DNA of 64,000 nucleotides from Myxococcales bacterium (GTDB lineage Bacteria; Myxococcota_A; UBA9042). Made by a program: the position numbers and the translations under genes. The stretch is from the NCBI GenBank assembly GCA_023954815.1, contig JAGSHB010000010.1:1-64000 (forward strand). Direction: 5' to 3'. The notes beneath the pieces were generated by a model that saw only the letters and a list, made by a program, of their open reading frames with translations, ran no database searches and was not told the DNA's origin. Positions 50,147 to 61,300 of the stretch are shown in pieces. Positions within the stretch are counted from its first letter, which is position 1; each line of letters opens with the position of its first letter.

Positions 50147-50842
50147 CTACTCGTCTCGGTCTGCGGCGAGCATGTAGCCGGTGCCCCAGACGGTTTTGAT
50201 GCGCTGGGGATTGCGCGGGTCAGCTTCGATCTTGGCGCGCAGGTTCTTGACGTGCACATCGATGGACCGGTCGTAGGCGGCGTATCCAACACCGCGCAGC
50301 ATGTCCATGAGCGCGTCACGAGACAGCACCTTGCCGGGATGCTTCATAAAACAGCGCAGCAGGTCGAACTCGGTCGTCGTCAGGTGTACCGGCTCGCCGT
50401 CGACCGTGATCTCGCGCTTGCCCGGATCCATCGCTAGACCAGCCGCGCTCATGACCTGCGCGCGCTTGGCACCCGCTCCACCGTCAGTGCGGCGCAGCAC
50501 GGCCTTTACGCGCGCGAGCAGCTCCCTCGGGTTGAAGGGCTTCGGCAGGTAGTCGTCGGCGCCAAGATCAAGGCCCACGATACGGTCATTGTCCGTACCT
50601 TTGGCCGTCAGCATGATGATCGGCACCTCACTGGAGGAGCGCACGCGCCGCAGCACCTCGAATCCATCGATGCCGGGCAGCATGACGTCCAAGATGATGA
50701 GATCGAAGACCTCGGCCGTCGCCCGACGAACCCCCTGCAACCCGTCGGTGACGAGCTCCACGTGGAGACCCTCGGGTTTCAGCAGACGTTCAAGGAGTTG
50801 TCCGAGTCGAACATCATCGTCCACTAGAAGTACACGCGCCAT
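50147..50842 (-). CDS. OmpR-family response regulator
   Basis: MARVLLVDDDVRLGQLLERLL; LIILDVMLPGIDGFEVL; C-terminal winged helix LTTTEFDLLRCFMKHPGKVLSRDALMD. Confidence 0.95.
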   Translation of the reverse strand: MARVLLVDDDVRLGQLLERLLKPEGLHVELVTDGLQGVRRATAEVFDLIILDVMLPGIDGFEVLRRVRSSSEVPIIMLTAKGTDNDRIVGLDLGADDYLPKPFNPRELLARVKAVLRRTDGGAGAKRAQVMSAAGLAMDPGKREITVDGEPVHLTTTEFDLLRCFMKHPGKVLSRDALMDMLRGVGYAAYDRSIDVHVKNLRAKIEADPRNPQRIKTVWGTGYMLAADRDE

Positions 50843-50944
50843 GGGACCCTCTCTGACTGTAAAAATCCCCTGCGATGAGGGGCGAGTATCAGAGCGCGTC
50901 AGACCTGTTCGATGCAAGACCGCCGCTCACGCCCACACCGATCT

Positions 50945-51883
50945 TCATAACTTGGTGGGCTTGTCCTTGGAGACTGGCCGGTTGTTCAGCTTGAGTCCAA
51001 TCATCGCAGGCTTGGCAGGCTTGGGTGGCTTCGGTCGCTCGATTCGGGCGAGACCGCGCACCGCCAATGGGCCAGCAACCATGATGGTCTGGTAGCTGAT
51101 TTGGTGGTTGAGATTCCACGTACCAAAATTCACGGTGACCAATTCGGCGAGGCGCAAGGCGGTCTCACGGGAGACATCTGTCGTCTTGAAAGTTGCCCGA
51201 AGCTCGTTGACCTCGGTCTGTACCCGGCGCTCGTGGGCGGCATCTTCAAACTTGATCGGCCGAACCCTGTCTGAGCTCGGATCGACCAGCTTGGCACGAC
51301 GCTGGGCATACCCGGCGGCCCACGCGAGCAGCAGACGATCGAGCCCCTTGGTCTCGTTGGCGGCCTTGAGCAACTTGTCTACATCGCCGACATCACTGAT
51401 GAGTCCGAGGACAACAATCGCCCGATGCCGAAAGAACGCCTCGCCCTTGGCTGTGAGCGGCCAGACGTGTTTGGTCAGGTCATCGCCCTTGACCCGAGCG
51501 AGACCAGCCAGGGCCGCGAGACGAATCCCAAGGTCATCATCACTCATGGCATCGAGCAAGGCCGGCACCACCCGCGGATCGTCGATCGCGCTGAGAATCT
51601 CGATGCTCTTGGCGCGCTTTTGGGCCGGCTGGCCGGGCTTCAAGTCCAACATCAGCGTGTCGACAGCCTTGCCGCCAAGACTGGCTATCTGCGTCGTCGC
51701 CCGACCGGGATGCCCCAATGGGTCGGTGTGACGCTGGGAGAGCAAATGTGGCACTTCGACCAGCCGCGTGTGCACGCCGACCGAGATGTAGATAACGACG
51801 CCTACCCCTGCCAGCCCAAGGGCGACGAGGGCGAGCCGGATCCAGGCTTCCTTGTTAAACGTACGATCACGAAGCGCAGGCAT
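50945..51883 (-). CDS. Membrane-anchored HEAT-repeat-like protein
   Basis: ATG 51883 with an upstream AGGAGG-type SD; TM LALVALGLAGVGVVIYISV; repeats IDDPRVVPALLDAMSDDDLGIRLAALAGLARV. Confidence 0.78.
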   Translation of the reverse strand: MPALRDRTFNKEAWIRLALVALGLAGVGVVIYISVGVHTRLVEVPHLLSQRHTDPLGHPGRATTQIASLGGKAVDTLMLDLKPGQPAQKRAKSIEILSAIDDPRVVPALLDAMSDDDLGIRLAALAGLARVKGDDLTKHVWPLTAKGEAFFRHRAIVVLGLISDVGDVDKLLKAANETKGLDRLLLAWAAGYAQRRAKLVDPSSDRVRPIKFEDAAHERRVQTEVNELRATFKTTDVSRETALRLAELVTVNFGTWNLNHQISYQTIMVAGPLAVRGLARIERPKPPKPAKPAMIGLKLNNRPVSKDKPTKL

Positions 51884-52103
51884 GCCCGCCTCCTGGAAGG
51901 AAGTGACAACAGCCAAGCTTCCATGCAGTTGAAGTTCGCGCATCGCAGCTCGGACTACTTTGCGCGTGTCCCTTGTGACTTGTCGGTTGCCGGAACGCAA
52001 GGCGTCAGCGCCACCCACACACCTATCGGCCTGCGTAGTGCTTGGACCGGCCGCCACTCACTGAAAACCAGTAGCCTTCGATTTTGTTCCGCTGGCCGGC
52101 TGA

Positions 52104-55100
52104 CTATTTGCAAGTCTCTTTGACGACCAACTGGTCGAGGAAAATACCCTCGTACTTGTCGTTGCCGTTGGCGTCACCAGAGTCGAACACCAGCTTGATG
52201 CGGACGTTCTTTTTGGCCTTGTATTTGGCGAGATCGAGGGACTTGTCGATGACCTTCTTAAAGTCCGTCAGGGCCATGTCCTTCACGATGGACTTGTCCC
52301 AGATCTTCTCTTGCTTCGGTACGGGCTGGCCACCCACCTGATCGAGGTAGCTCACCCAAATCTCAAGCGTCTCCCACTTTGTCTCGACGTCGATGTAGGC
52401 CTTGAAGTCAAAGGTCGGCAGCTTGTTGATGTCAGCTGACAGATCGAAGGGATCACTGATGAGCTCGCTGGTGACCGGCTTGTAGCACTTCTTCTTGCCG
52501 GGGGCGCCAGTGCACTGCTCGCCGCTGTTCGTTGGGCAGTCCTTCGCGGCCGTGCACACCTTGGCGCTACCGGCGGCGTAGTTCCAAGCGGTCGAGTTGC
52601 CGTAGTAGAGCTCCTTCTTGCCCTCGAGGTACTTGTGGCTGACGACCTGCCACTTCACCTGACCCGTTGAAGGCTTTCCGACCCATTTGGCGAGCGATCC
52701 ACCCTCACTGGACTCCAAGGCGAGCGCAATACTCGATTGGCAGCAGCCCTGTCCGGCCTTGAACTCAGACTGGCAGGCGTAGACACCCTTGTTGTCGGTA
52801 CCGCACCAGAACTTCTTGCAAGTATCCGGCACTTTGGGAGCGCAGTCGGCATCGGCGATACAGGCCGGCTTGGTGCACAAGGTCTCGACCTTCAGGTTGT
52901 CGATGAACGCGCCCTCACCCTTGTTATTGGCGTTGGTTCCGCAATCAAAGACGAACTGCAGACGCACCTTCTTGCCCGCCAAATTCGCTGGAATGGCCAT
53001 CACCGTCGACACCCACTTGCCCTTCGTCGAACCTTCGATCGCGAAGCTGTCCCAGACCTTAATCACCGCTTTCTTCGGGTCTTTCTCCGCCACATCGATG
53101 ACGTTGACGAAGAGCTGATCGATGGCGATCGGCGGCTTCTTGAACGCGAAGTCATCCCATTCTGTGTTGAGGAACAGGTCGAAGTTGATAAGCGTGGTGC
53201 CGTTTTTGGGAACGCTGAACTCCGGTCCGGTCACCGTGCCCGCTGGCACGTCGGTACCCGCATTGAGCGTCCCGTCCTTGCCTCCGAAATACAGCGAGTA
53301 GTTACCAGTACTTGGCTTGCTCTTGATCGAAATGCGCCAAGCCTTGTCCTTCGCGTAGGTCATGCCCAAGGCGTTCTTGCCGGTCGGCACCTGGACCTTC
53401 CAATCACCGGGCATCAGCGGACTCGCCTCCCAGTCCTGTTTGAAGTTGGATTTGTCGCCGGTCTTATCGGTGCAGCAGGTGGGTGAAGTCAGCGCGTACT
53501 TGCACTGCCCCTTTTCACAGACATCCGTGGTGCAAGCATCCCCATCGGCGCAGTCCGCGCTCTTGGCACAGCAACCGGCGATGGGCGTGCACAGGCACTG
53601 CCCGTCGGTGCTGCAGCTCTTCGTGGAGCAAGCCCCGCACTTTTCCTCGCACTGCTTCTGCGACTGGGTATCGCTCGTGCACTCGATGTCCTTGCACTTC
53701 ACTGCGAGCTTGACGTTGTCGATCCAGACGCCACCGGTCTTGTTGGCGCCGCCATCACCGGCGTCAAAGCCGAAGCAGAACTTGACCGTCTTGCCTTGGT
53801 ACTTGTCGAGGTTGACGAACGCTGGCAGCCACTTGCCTTCGGTTGTTCCTTTGACCGAGTCGCTGGACCACACCTCGAAGTATTGGCCAGCGGTGTAGAT
53901 CTCCACAGCCAAGTGGTCGATCTTGTTGGGCTGACAAGTTCCCTGTGGGCAGGGCGGGTTCTTGTAGTTGGCTGCTGGTTTGCCCGACCACTCGGTCTGC
54001 ATCTTCACATCAAATGTGAGCAGATCGTACAGCGTGCCCTGCTCAATCAAGGTATTCGGCGAACACAAGCGCCCTTTGGGTCCCTTGCTGCTGCCGAGAC
54101 TCGGATCGTCGTAGCCGTCCAAGGTTGCCTGGCCGAAGAACAGGCTCTTCTTGCCACCCGAGCCGGCGCTGTCCTTGTCACTGATCTGCCATTTGACGCT
54201 CTTGCTGTTGGAGTCGACGTGGTTCCAAGCCGCCGTCGATCCGGACTCAAAGTTGTCTCCGAACAACTCCTTGGGCTGGCAGCACTGCGGATTCTTGTCG
54301 TCCGGCGCATTGGTGCAGGTGCCCTCGCTGGCGTCCTTCGGGACGGTGCACTGATCGACCGTGCAGTCGTTCAAGTCGTTGCAATCCGCAGCATTGATGC
54401 AGCACCCGGCCGTCTTGTCCGCGAAGCAAAGTCCCTGGGAGTCATCGTTGGCGAAAAACGTGCAGCTATCGGTGGTGCAGCCGTTCTTGTCATCCGCGCA
54501 CGGAGTCTTCTTGCTGCACTGACCGCCAGCGGACACGCACAAGGTTTCGATGACCACATCGTCGATGTAGGCGCCTTCGTGGTCATTGTTGGCGTTGTTG
54601 GCCTTGAAGTTCCAGCGCAGTTTCAACGCCGTGTCCTTGTCCTTTTTCTGGTAGGGCGCGAGGTTGATGGCGACGTGGAGCCAGCCTTGGGTGGACTTGT
54701 TGATGGTGGTGCTGATCCACACGGGATCGGGCGAGGGTGCGCCGGTCTCCACGAAGACTCGGAGCACGTCCTGCTCGGGCGCGCACACCGATGTACCACC
54801 GTCGATTTTCACGCAGGTGGTGCCCTCCGGGCAGGGGTTCGCACAGGTCGTTGCCGCCTTGAACTTCGGCTGAGCGTCGAGCCACAGCCAGAAGTGAGCG
54901 ATGGCTGGCTTGTTCTTGGGAAGCACGACCTCTTGAGATGTCAGGTTGGCTTCAAATGCCAGGGCCGACGCCCCAGCCTTGCAGCCGCTGGCCGCAGACT
55001 TTGACGTGTTGTAGCTGTTGCACTCATTGCCGAGGTAGAGGCTGTTCTTGCTCGCGTGACCGCGGTTGCTGCTCAACTGCCAGGCGACGTTGTTATTCGC

Positions 55101-55646
55101 CTTGGGGCTGGCGCTACCGACGAATCCTTCGAGGGTCTTCTGTTCAAAGCGAGCGTTGAGTAGCGAGACTTTGCCGGCGCAGCAGTTCGGCTTCGGGCTG
55201 GATACGCACTTGTTGGTGGTCAGGTCGCAGGAATCATCGGTGCACTCGGAACCGTCGTCACAATCACCGCTGTTGGCGCAGAATCCGGCCTTCGTCACCT
55301 TCTTGCAGACGCCATCCACCCCGCAGACAGCGATTTGATGTGCGGCGATGTTGCCCTTGTAGAAGCTCTCACAGTAGGTGTCGCTCGTGCAGATGGTGGT
55401 GGAAGTGGCATCAGGAACGTCCGACTTAGCTGCATCCGCAGTGGACGTGTCCTCGGCTGCGTTGGTATCCGCCGAGGCAGCGTCTTCCTTGTTCTCCACA
55501 TCGGTCTCGCCCGCATCACCCGGACCAGCATCGTCCACGCCAGTATCTTCGACGGTGGATGATGTGTCCTTGGGCGGGTCGTCAGATCCACATGCACTCA
55601 GACCGAGCACGGCAGCAAGGGAAAGACAAATAGCGATGCGCTTCAT
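52104..55646 (-). CDS. Giant modular Cys-rich / jelly-roll lipoprotein (1180 aa)
   Basis: Lipobox LGLSACGSDD; four CC...C-delimited beta modules ending in patterns such as GAYIDDVVIETLC, GAFIDNLKVETLC, GIFLDQLVVKETC; interspersed CC..DCDDG..CT.D.C repeats. Confidence 0.85.
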   Translation of the reverse strand: MKRIAICLSLAAVLGLSACGSDDPPKDTSSTVEDTGVDDAGPGDAGETDVENKEDAASADTNAAEDTSTADAAKSDVPDATSTTICTSDTYCESFYKGNIAAHQIAVCGVDGVCKKVTKAGFCANSGDCDDGSECTDDSCDLTTNKCVSSPKPNCCAGKVSLLNARFEQKTLEGFVGSASPKANNNVAWQLSSNRGHASKNSLYLGNECNSYNTSKSAASGCKAGASALAFEANLTSQEVVLPKNKPAIAHFWLWLDAQPKFKAATTCANPCPEGTTCVKIDGGTSVCAPEQDVLRVFVETGAPSPDPVWISTTINKSTQGWLHVAINLAPYQKKDKDTALKLRWNFKANNANNDHEGAYIDDVVIETLCVSAGGQCSKKTPCADDKNGCTTDSCTFFANDDSQGLCFADKTAGCCINAADCNDLNDCTVDQCTVPKDASEGTCTNAPDDKNPQCCQPKELFGDNFESGSTAAWNHVDSNSKSVKWQISDKDSAGSGGKKSLFFGQATLDGYDDPSLGSSKGPKGRLCSPNTLIEQGTLYDLLTFDVKMQTEWSGKPAANYKNPPCPQGTCQPNKIDHLAVEIYTAGQYFEVWSSDSVKGTTEGKWLPAFVNLDKYQGKTVKFCFGFDAGDGGANKTGGVWIDNVKLAVKCKDIECTSDTQSQKQCEEKCGACSTKSCSTDGQCLCTPIAGCCAKSADCADGDACTTDVCEKGQCKYALTSPTCCTDKTGDKSNFKQDWEASPLMPGDWKVQVPTGKNALGMTYAKDKAWRISIKSKPSTGNYSLYFGGKDGTLNAGTDVPAGTVTGPEFSVPKNGTTLINFDLFLNTEWDDFAFKKPPIAIDQLFVNVIDVAEKDPKKAVIKVWDSFAIEGSTKGKWVSTVMAIPANLAGKKVRLQFVFDCGTNANNKGEGAFIDNLKVETLCTKPACIADADCAPKVPDTCKKFWCGTDNKGVYACQSEFKAGQGCCQSSIALALESSEGGSLAKWVGKPSTGQVKWQVVSHKYLEGKKELYYGNSTAWNYAAGSAKVCTAAKDCPTNSGEQCTGAPGKKKCYKPVTSELISDPFDLSADINKLPTFDFKAYIDVETKWETLEIWVSYLDQVGGQPVPKQEKIWDKSIVKDMALTDFKKVIDKSLDLAKYKAKKNVRIKLVFDSGDANGNDKYEGIFLDQLVVKETCK

Positions 55647-55817
55647 GAGGAGATCCTGAGGGGGATGGCGGTGGCATCCAGCACGCTGCTCGGCCGAACA
55701 GTCGCGACGAAGACATGTAGATGCAGTCTACCGGCGCACACGGAGGCACGCAAACTCATTGGGTCTCGTACGTTGTGATTGCGGAGGTCCCACAAACTTG
55801 GGCGCCTCACCGGCTGT

Positions 55818-58220
55818 CTAGCTACAACCCGACTGACCAGACGGTTGATAGGTGCACTTGCCGTCGATGCACAGGTCCTTCGTGCAGGCATCCTTGTCGT
55901 CGCAGCTGCTGTCTTGGACACAGCAACCGGCGATAGGCTTATCGACACACTGGTTCTTCCCCTGATCGCAGCTCGTCGTCACGCAGGCCAGCTGTGTCGT
56001 GCAGTCCTGGTCCGTCTTGCAGCAACCCGCGATTGCATCGACTGCGCAGCTGTGCGTGCTCTTGTTGCACGTCGCCTTGGCGCACACATCCTTTGACGAG
56101 CATTGGCTGTCGCTCGTGCAGCACTCCTTTTGGGGCGTATGCTTGCACTGCGACTGCACGCAACTGTCCAGCGTGCACGGTTGGCCGTCATCACAATCGG
56201 TCGTCTTGGTGCAGCAACCCGGCAGCGGCACACATCCACAGGTCCCGTCTGCGCAACCAGGTGCCTGGCAGGTCGGGCACGAGCCCGCGCATTCGGCGTC
56301 GTAGTAGCAGGCGCTCTTTGAGCAAGCGACCCGGACAGATAGGTCGTCGACCACAATTCCGGCTTTGTCATTGACCTGATCATCGCCCGCGTCGAAGGCG
56401 ATACAGACCTGAATCTCCTGGCCCTGCCATGGGTCCAGGTCGACGACGATTTCGCGCCAGATGCCGTTGGTCGTGCCATAGATCAGGTTGCTCGACCACG
56501 CCTCAGTCGTCTTTGCCGCGGTACGTACCTCGATGGCCAAGTGATCGTACTTGGGTTGGCCAGCCAGCGGCGGATTCTTGTAGATCGCCTTCGGCAGGTA
56601 GCTCCATTCCGTCTCCATCTGAAGCTGAAAAACGGCGCGATTGTAGAGCGTCCCCACCTTGAGCTTCACGGGTTTGCTGCAGGCGATGCCCTTGGGCCCC
56701 TCACCCTTCGCCAACGAGGCGTCGGCGTAGGAGCTAAACGTCGAATCGCCAAAATAGAGGGCCTGCGAGCCCTTGGTGCCGCCCTTGGGATTGATGCGCC
56801 AGTGCACGTTCTTCGAGTTGCCCTCCAGCAGCTTCCATTCAGTCAAGACACCGGAGTTGAAATCCTCCACCAACGAGATGGACGGCTTGCAGCAGGAAGG
56901 ATTGCTCGCGTCGGGTTTGGAGGCACAGACCCCGCTATTGCACGTGTCGATCGTGCAGGCCGAACCGTCATCGCATTCGTTCGACAGCGTGCAGCAACCC
57001 ACGGCCTTGTCGTGAAAACAGAAGCCCTTCACCTGATTGTTGCTGTAGTAGGTGCAAGTATCGCTCGTGCACACGCTGCTATCATCGAGGCACGGCGCGT
57101 CTTTGGCGCATAAGGTTCCCTTGACCGGGCAGACCGTTTCCATGGCGATGTGGTCGAGCCAGACACCCTCAAAGTCGTTCTTGATGCCGGTGGCCGTCTC
57201 AAATCGCCACTGCACGTTGACGGTCATGCCGGCGAGCGTGCTCAGGTCGATAGCCACGTGGCGCCATTTACCGCCAGTGGATTTACCGATGGTCGTTGAA
57301 TCGAACACCTTGCTCGCGCCCTTGTCGCTGATCACGGTGACGGTGAGTACGTCTTTTTCGGGGATGCATTGCGAGGCGCCGTTGACGCTCACGCAGCTCG
57401 CGCCGGCGGGACACGGCGTCTTGCAGGAGCCAGCAGGCAGCGTGTCGGCATACATCGGCTCGGCTCCCAGCCAGAGCCAAAAGTGCAGCATGGTCGCTTT
57501 GTCTTTGGGCAGGGAAATCCCCTTCGTGGCCAATGTTGCGCTCACGGGGGTAGCGCCTTTTCCCGTTGTGCATCCCGCGGCTGGGTCAGCGGACGTGTCG
57601 TAGTTGCCGCATGCGTTGGTGAGATGCAGCGCCTTACTCCCGACCCTGGCCCGCTTATCACTCACCGTCCATGCGACGGCGCCTGGCCCGGAGCCCCCCT
57701 TCGCGACGGTACCCGTCAAGTCACCGATGGTGCCCTGTTCGAACCCCAACTTCATGACGGAGACCTTTCCGCTGCAACAGTTGACTACCGGGGTATGCTG
57801 GCAAGCGTTCTTGGCGCTATCACACTGATCCAGCGTGCATTCGGCGCCATCGTTGCAATGTTTGTCCTCGCAACAGGTGTCCGGCTTGAGTTGCAAGCCG
57901 CACACACCGGCCTGACAGACCGCCTGCTCGCACTTCTTGGCTGAAACTTTGCCATCGCAGTCGCTCGCAGCGCTGCATTCCGGGCCGGCATCTACTGCCG
58001 CTCCATCACCTGCGAGGGCATCGGTCCCCGTTGTCACTGTGTCGACAGCAACATCCTGAGTTGAACCGTCACCGACGATACCCGAGTCTGATCCAACGTC
58101 GGACACGTCGCCATTGGCAACATCCTTCGCGGCTGGTTTCGACGGTTTGCCGTCGCCGCTACTACATGCCGAAGAGCTCATAGAGATGAGTGCGATCATC
58201 AAAGCGCATGTGGCGCGCAT
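55818..58220 (-). CDS. Giant modular Cys-rich / jelly-roll lipoprotein, paralog of 52104-55646
   Basis: Start MRATCALMIALISMSSSACSSGDG; two jelly-roll-like modules (GVWLDHIAMETVC; GIVVDDLSVRVAC) and Cys-rich C-terminal repeats (CCTKTTDCDDGQPCTLDSC...). Confidence 0.85.
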   Translation of the reverse strand: MRATCALMIALISMSSSACSSGDGKPSKPAAKDVANGDVSDVGSDSGIVGDGSTQDVAVDTVTTGTDALAGDGAAVDAGPECSAASDCDGKVSAKKCEQAVCQAGVCGLQLKPDTCCEDKHCNDGAECTLDQCDSAKNACQHTPVVNCCSGKVSVMKLGFEQGTIGDLTGTVAKGGSGPGAVAWTVSDKRARVGSKALHLTNACGNYDTSADPAAGCTTGKGATPVSATLATKGISLPKDKATMLHFWLWLGAEPMYADTLPAGSCKTPCPAGASCVSVNGASQCIPEKDVLTVTVISDKGASKVFDSTTIGKSTGGKWRHVAIDLSTLAGMTVNVQWRFETATGIKNDFEGVWLDHIAMETVCPVKGTLCAKDAPCLDDSSVCTSDTCTYYSNNQVKGFCFHDKAVGCCTLSNECDDGSACTIDTCNSGVCASKPDASNPSCCKPSISLVEDFNSGVLTEWKLLEGNSKNVHWRINPKGGTKGSQALYFGDSTFSSYADASLAKGEGPKGIACSKPVKLKVGTLYNRAVFQLQMETEWSYLPKAIYKNPPLAGQPKYDHLAIEVRTAAKTTEAWSSNLIYGTTNGIWREIVVDLDPWQGQEIQVCIAFDAGDDQVNDKAGIVVDDLSVRVACSKSACYYDAECAGSCPTCQAPGCADGTCGCVPLPGCCTKTTDCDDGQPCTLDSCVQSQCKHTPQKECCTSDSQCSSKDVCAKATCNKSTHSCAVDAIAGCCKTDQDCTTQLACVTTSCDQGKNQCVDKPIAGCCVQDSSCDDKDACTKDLCIDGKCTYQPSGQSGCS

Positions 58221-58342
58221 CGGGCCTCCCCCAACCGCACAATCTGGCGGTGGTGGCGTCATCGTAGCAGTCGGGGAGACGGCATGCGACCCACCGAGTG
58301 GCACACAATCATCGGACACAACAATCGAATACGGACGCTCGA

Positions 58343-61300
58343 CTACGGGCACTTCTGGGTGAACTTCAAATCGTCGATCAGGACGCCCAACGTGCTGTTG
58401 GAGACCGAGTCTTTGGTGTCGAACAGAAATTGAATCTTCACTTTCTGGCCGGCCCACGCCTTCAGGTCGAAGCTCAATTCATTCCACTTGTTGGTGCTGA
58501 AGCCCTTGCTGCCCTTATACCAGAGTTGGATCTTCTTGCCGCTGCTCGTGATGAGGTAGATGTAGGACTTGTCGTAGCTCGTACCCGACTCCGTCGCCTG
58601 ATACAGCCACAGACTCAGTTTGGTCGGATTGCCCGCCGGTAGCGTGATCTCCGGTGTCGTCGCGGTGCCGCTGCTCGCGCCAAAATTGTAGTTTTTCGAC
58701 GCGATATTACCGTAATACAAGACGCCCTTGGCGCTCTTGTACTTAGTCGCGTTGGTCCACAGCTGCCAACCTTTGTCCTTTCCGTCGGTGTTGGCGAGCG
58801 TCATGCTCTTGAGGCTTGAGCTGAAGTCATTGCTCCAGAGGTTGGGCTCACAGCAACCTACGACACCAGTCGGTGTGAAATTACAGAAGCCGTTCGACCC
58901 GCACTTATCGACTGTGCATTTGCTGTCCTTGTCGTCGCACTCGCTATCAGACTTGCAGCAGACGTCGGTGTGCTTGCACTTGTTGGCCACACACACATCC
59001 TGCGTGCACGCCTTCTTGTCATCGCACTCGCCGCTACCGAGGCAGCATCCCGGAATCGGGGTGTGAGTGCAGTCCTTGCCTGCGCCCGGGCACGCATCAA
59101 CCGTACAGGCATTGCCGTCATCGCAATCGCCCGCGCCCATGCAGCAGTTCTTCTTTTCCGTAAAACTGCACTTGCCGTATTTGCACGACCCAATACTGCA
59201 GAGCGTCGGGCTCTTGCAGTCAGCTGATGTCTTGCAGCAACCGGTACCAAATGCGCAGGCACCTTCATTGCAGACGCCGACGCCGCCCTGGCACGACGTA
59301 GATGCGGGGACGCACGCTGCGTTGCCGGAGCACTTTTTCGCGTTGCAGCTGGTCTTGATCTTCACATAGTCAATCAAGGTACCCTGCCCCGATTGCGGCT
59401 TGCTGGAGTAGCCGTAGATGCGCCCGCGCAGCTTGACTTGGAACTTCTTGCCGGCAAACGCGCTCACATCCTTCTGCCAAATCACCCACCCATCCGTCTT
59501 GTGGTTGATGTAGTAGTACTCCTTCTGCGAGTAGTTGCTGTAGCTCGTGATTTGCTTGCCGTCGACCAAGTAGTACAGGTACAGATAGTTCGATGTGGTC
59601 TTGTAATTCAGAGCAAACTTCGCTTTGATTTCAAGCGTGTACTGCTGGCCGGCCGGCAACTCAATGACCGGGCTGGTCACGTAGAGGTAGTTCGAGCCGG
59701 TCAGCTTGTCGAAGGTCTTCTGCCCCTTGATGCCGTATCTTAGAACCCCGGCGCCGTTCTCTGGCTCAGTCTTGCCACCTGCGTAGGTGCTCTGATGCCA
59801 CTCCAAGCCCTTGCTGAGCTTCGGGTCCGACTTCCAGCCGTCCATGTCGGAATCAAACTCGAAGACCACGGGCTCTACTGAGCAGCAACCAGGCGCCTTG
59901 CTGGGGCTGTGGATGCACTTGCCCTGGTCGCAGGCGTCGATGGTGCACGGGTTGAAGTCGTCGCATTCCGCATCTTGTGAGCAGCACTTGCTCGTGAACG
60001 CGCAATCGCCGCCAGCGCACTTGCCAACCAAGCAGGGGTCGGCGCTGACGCATTCATTGTCGGCCTTGCAGCACGTATTGGTGTGCTGGCACGTCGCGCC
60101 GGCCTTGGGGCAGTGGTCGATGGTGCAGCTATCTTTGTCATCACAATCGTCGGCCTTCATGCAGCACTCAGGCTTGGGGTTGTGCGAGCAGGTCCCACCA
60201 GGACCGCTGCACAAATCGAGCGTGCAGGGTTTGCCGTCGCTGCAGTCCGCGCTGCTGCTGCAGCACTGTTTCTTCACCGTGTGACCGCAAACCGGCAAAC
60301 CCTTGCTGTCTTTCGACGCAGCACAGACGTCGGTCGAGCAGGCGTTGCCGTCATTGCAGTCGCTGAGTCCGCCACAGCAGCCGGTCCGAATGGACAAATC
60401 GTCGATGTAGGCGCCTTCGAAGGCGTTGACGTAGCCATCTAGCGTGTCGAAGGTGAAGATAAGCTTCACTTTCTTGCCAGCCCACTTGCTGATGTCCAGC
60501 GTCTGCATCTGCCAGACGTTGTGGGTTGAGCCGCCAATCGTGTCGCTGTGGAAGATCTTCTCGGCCTTGGCATCTTTCTTATCCTCGATCAGGTCGACCT
60601 GTAGGTAGTCGTACCCCTTCGTCTCTTCGGTATCGAGGTAGAGCCAAAAGTGCAGCGCTGCCTTCACGCCGTCGTTGCTTGGTACGGTCATGACCGGAGA
60701 GGTGGCAGTCGACTTCACGTGTTTGTCGTTCGCGTAGACCTTCGACTTGGGATCGCCGATGTACATGCTCATCTTGCCGCCGGCTTTCCGCGTGTCGCTG
60801 AGGTTCCACTTCATGCCGTTGCCGCTGACGTCAGAGATGAGCCAACCCTCGTTTGCGGACTCGAAGGGCACGAGATCGGTGATCGACGTCAGTGCGGTGT
60901 TGGATATCGACGGCTTGCAGCTCAGGCAGGCAGCCGCCTTGCTCGCCGCACCTGCTGGGTAGCACGCGACTTTGTCTCCACCTAAATCAACAGCGCAACC
61001 GCCGCCAACATTGTACGCGCATTTGCCCTCAGAGCAGGAGCCCGTCGCGCAGGGGATGGTGCAATCACTGTCGGTCTTGCAGGTGCTCGCGTGCTCGGTG
61101 ATCTTATCGAGCGGCCCGGCGTCGATGGAGATGTCGGGCTGGGCGGTGTCCGGCGCGTTGGTGTCCGGTTGGGCGGTGTCCGGCGCGTTGGTGTCGGCCA
61201 CGGCGCTGTCGGCCACGGCGCTGTCGGCCACGGCGGCGTCTGCCGTATCTTCAGCGCCAGCGTCGACGGCGACATCTTCCGGTCCTGCGTCGGCTGGACC

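Noticed and set aside
53796-55004. 402-aa plus-strand ORF inside the giant lipoprotein gene
   Set aside because: Shadow ORF; Val/Leu/Arg-rich with no family features, while the minus strand has clear modules.
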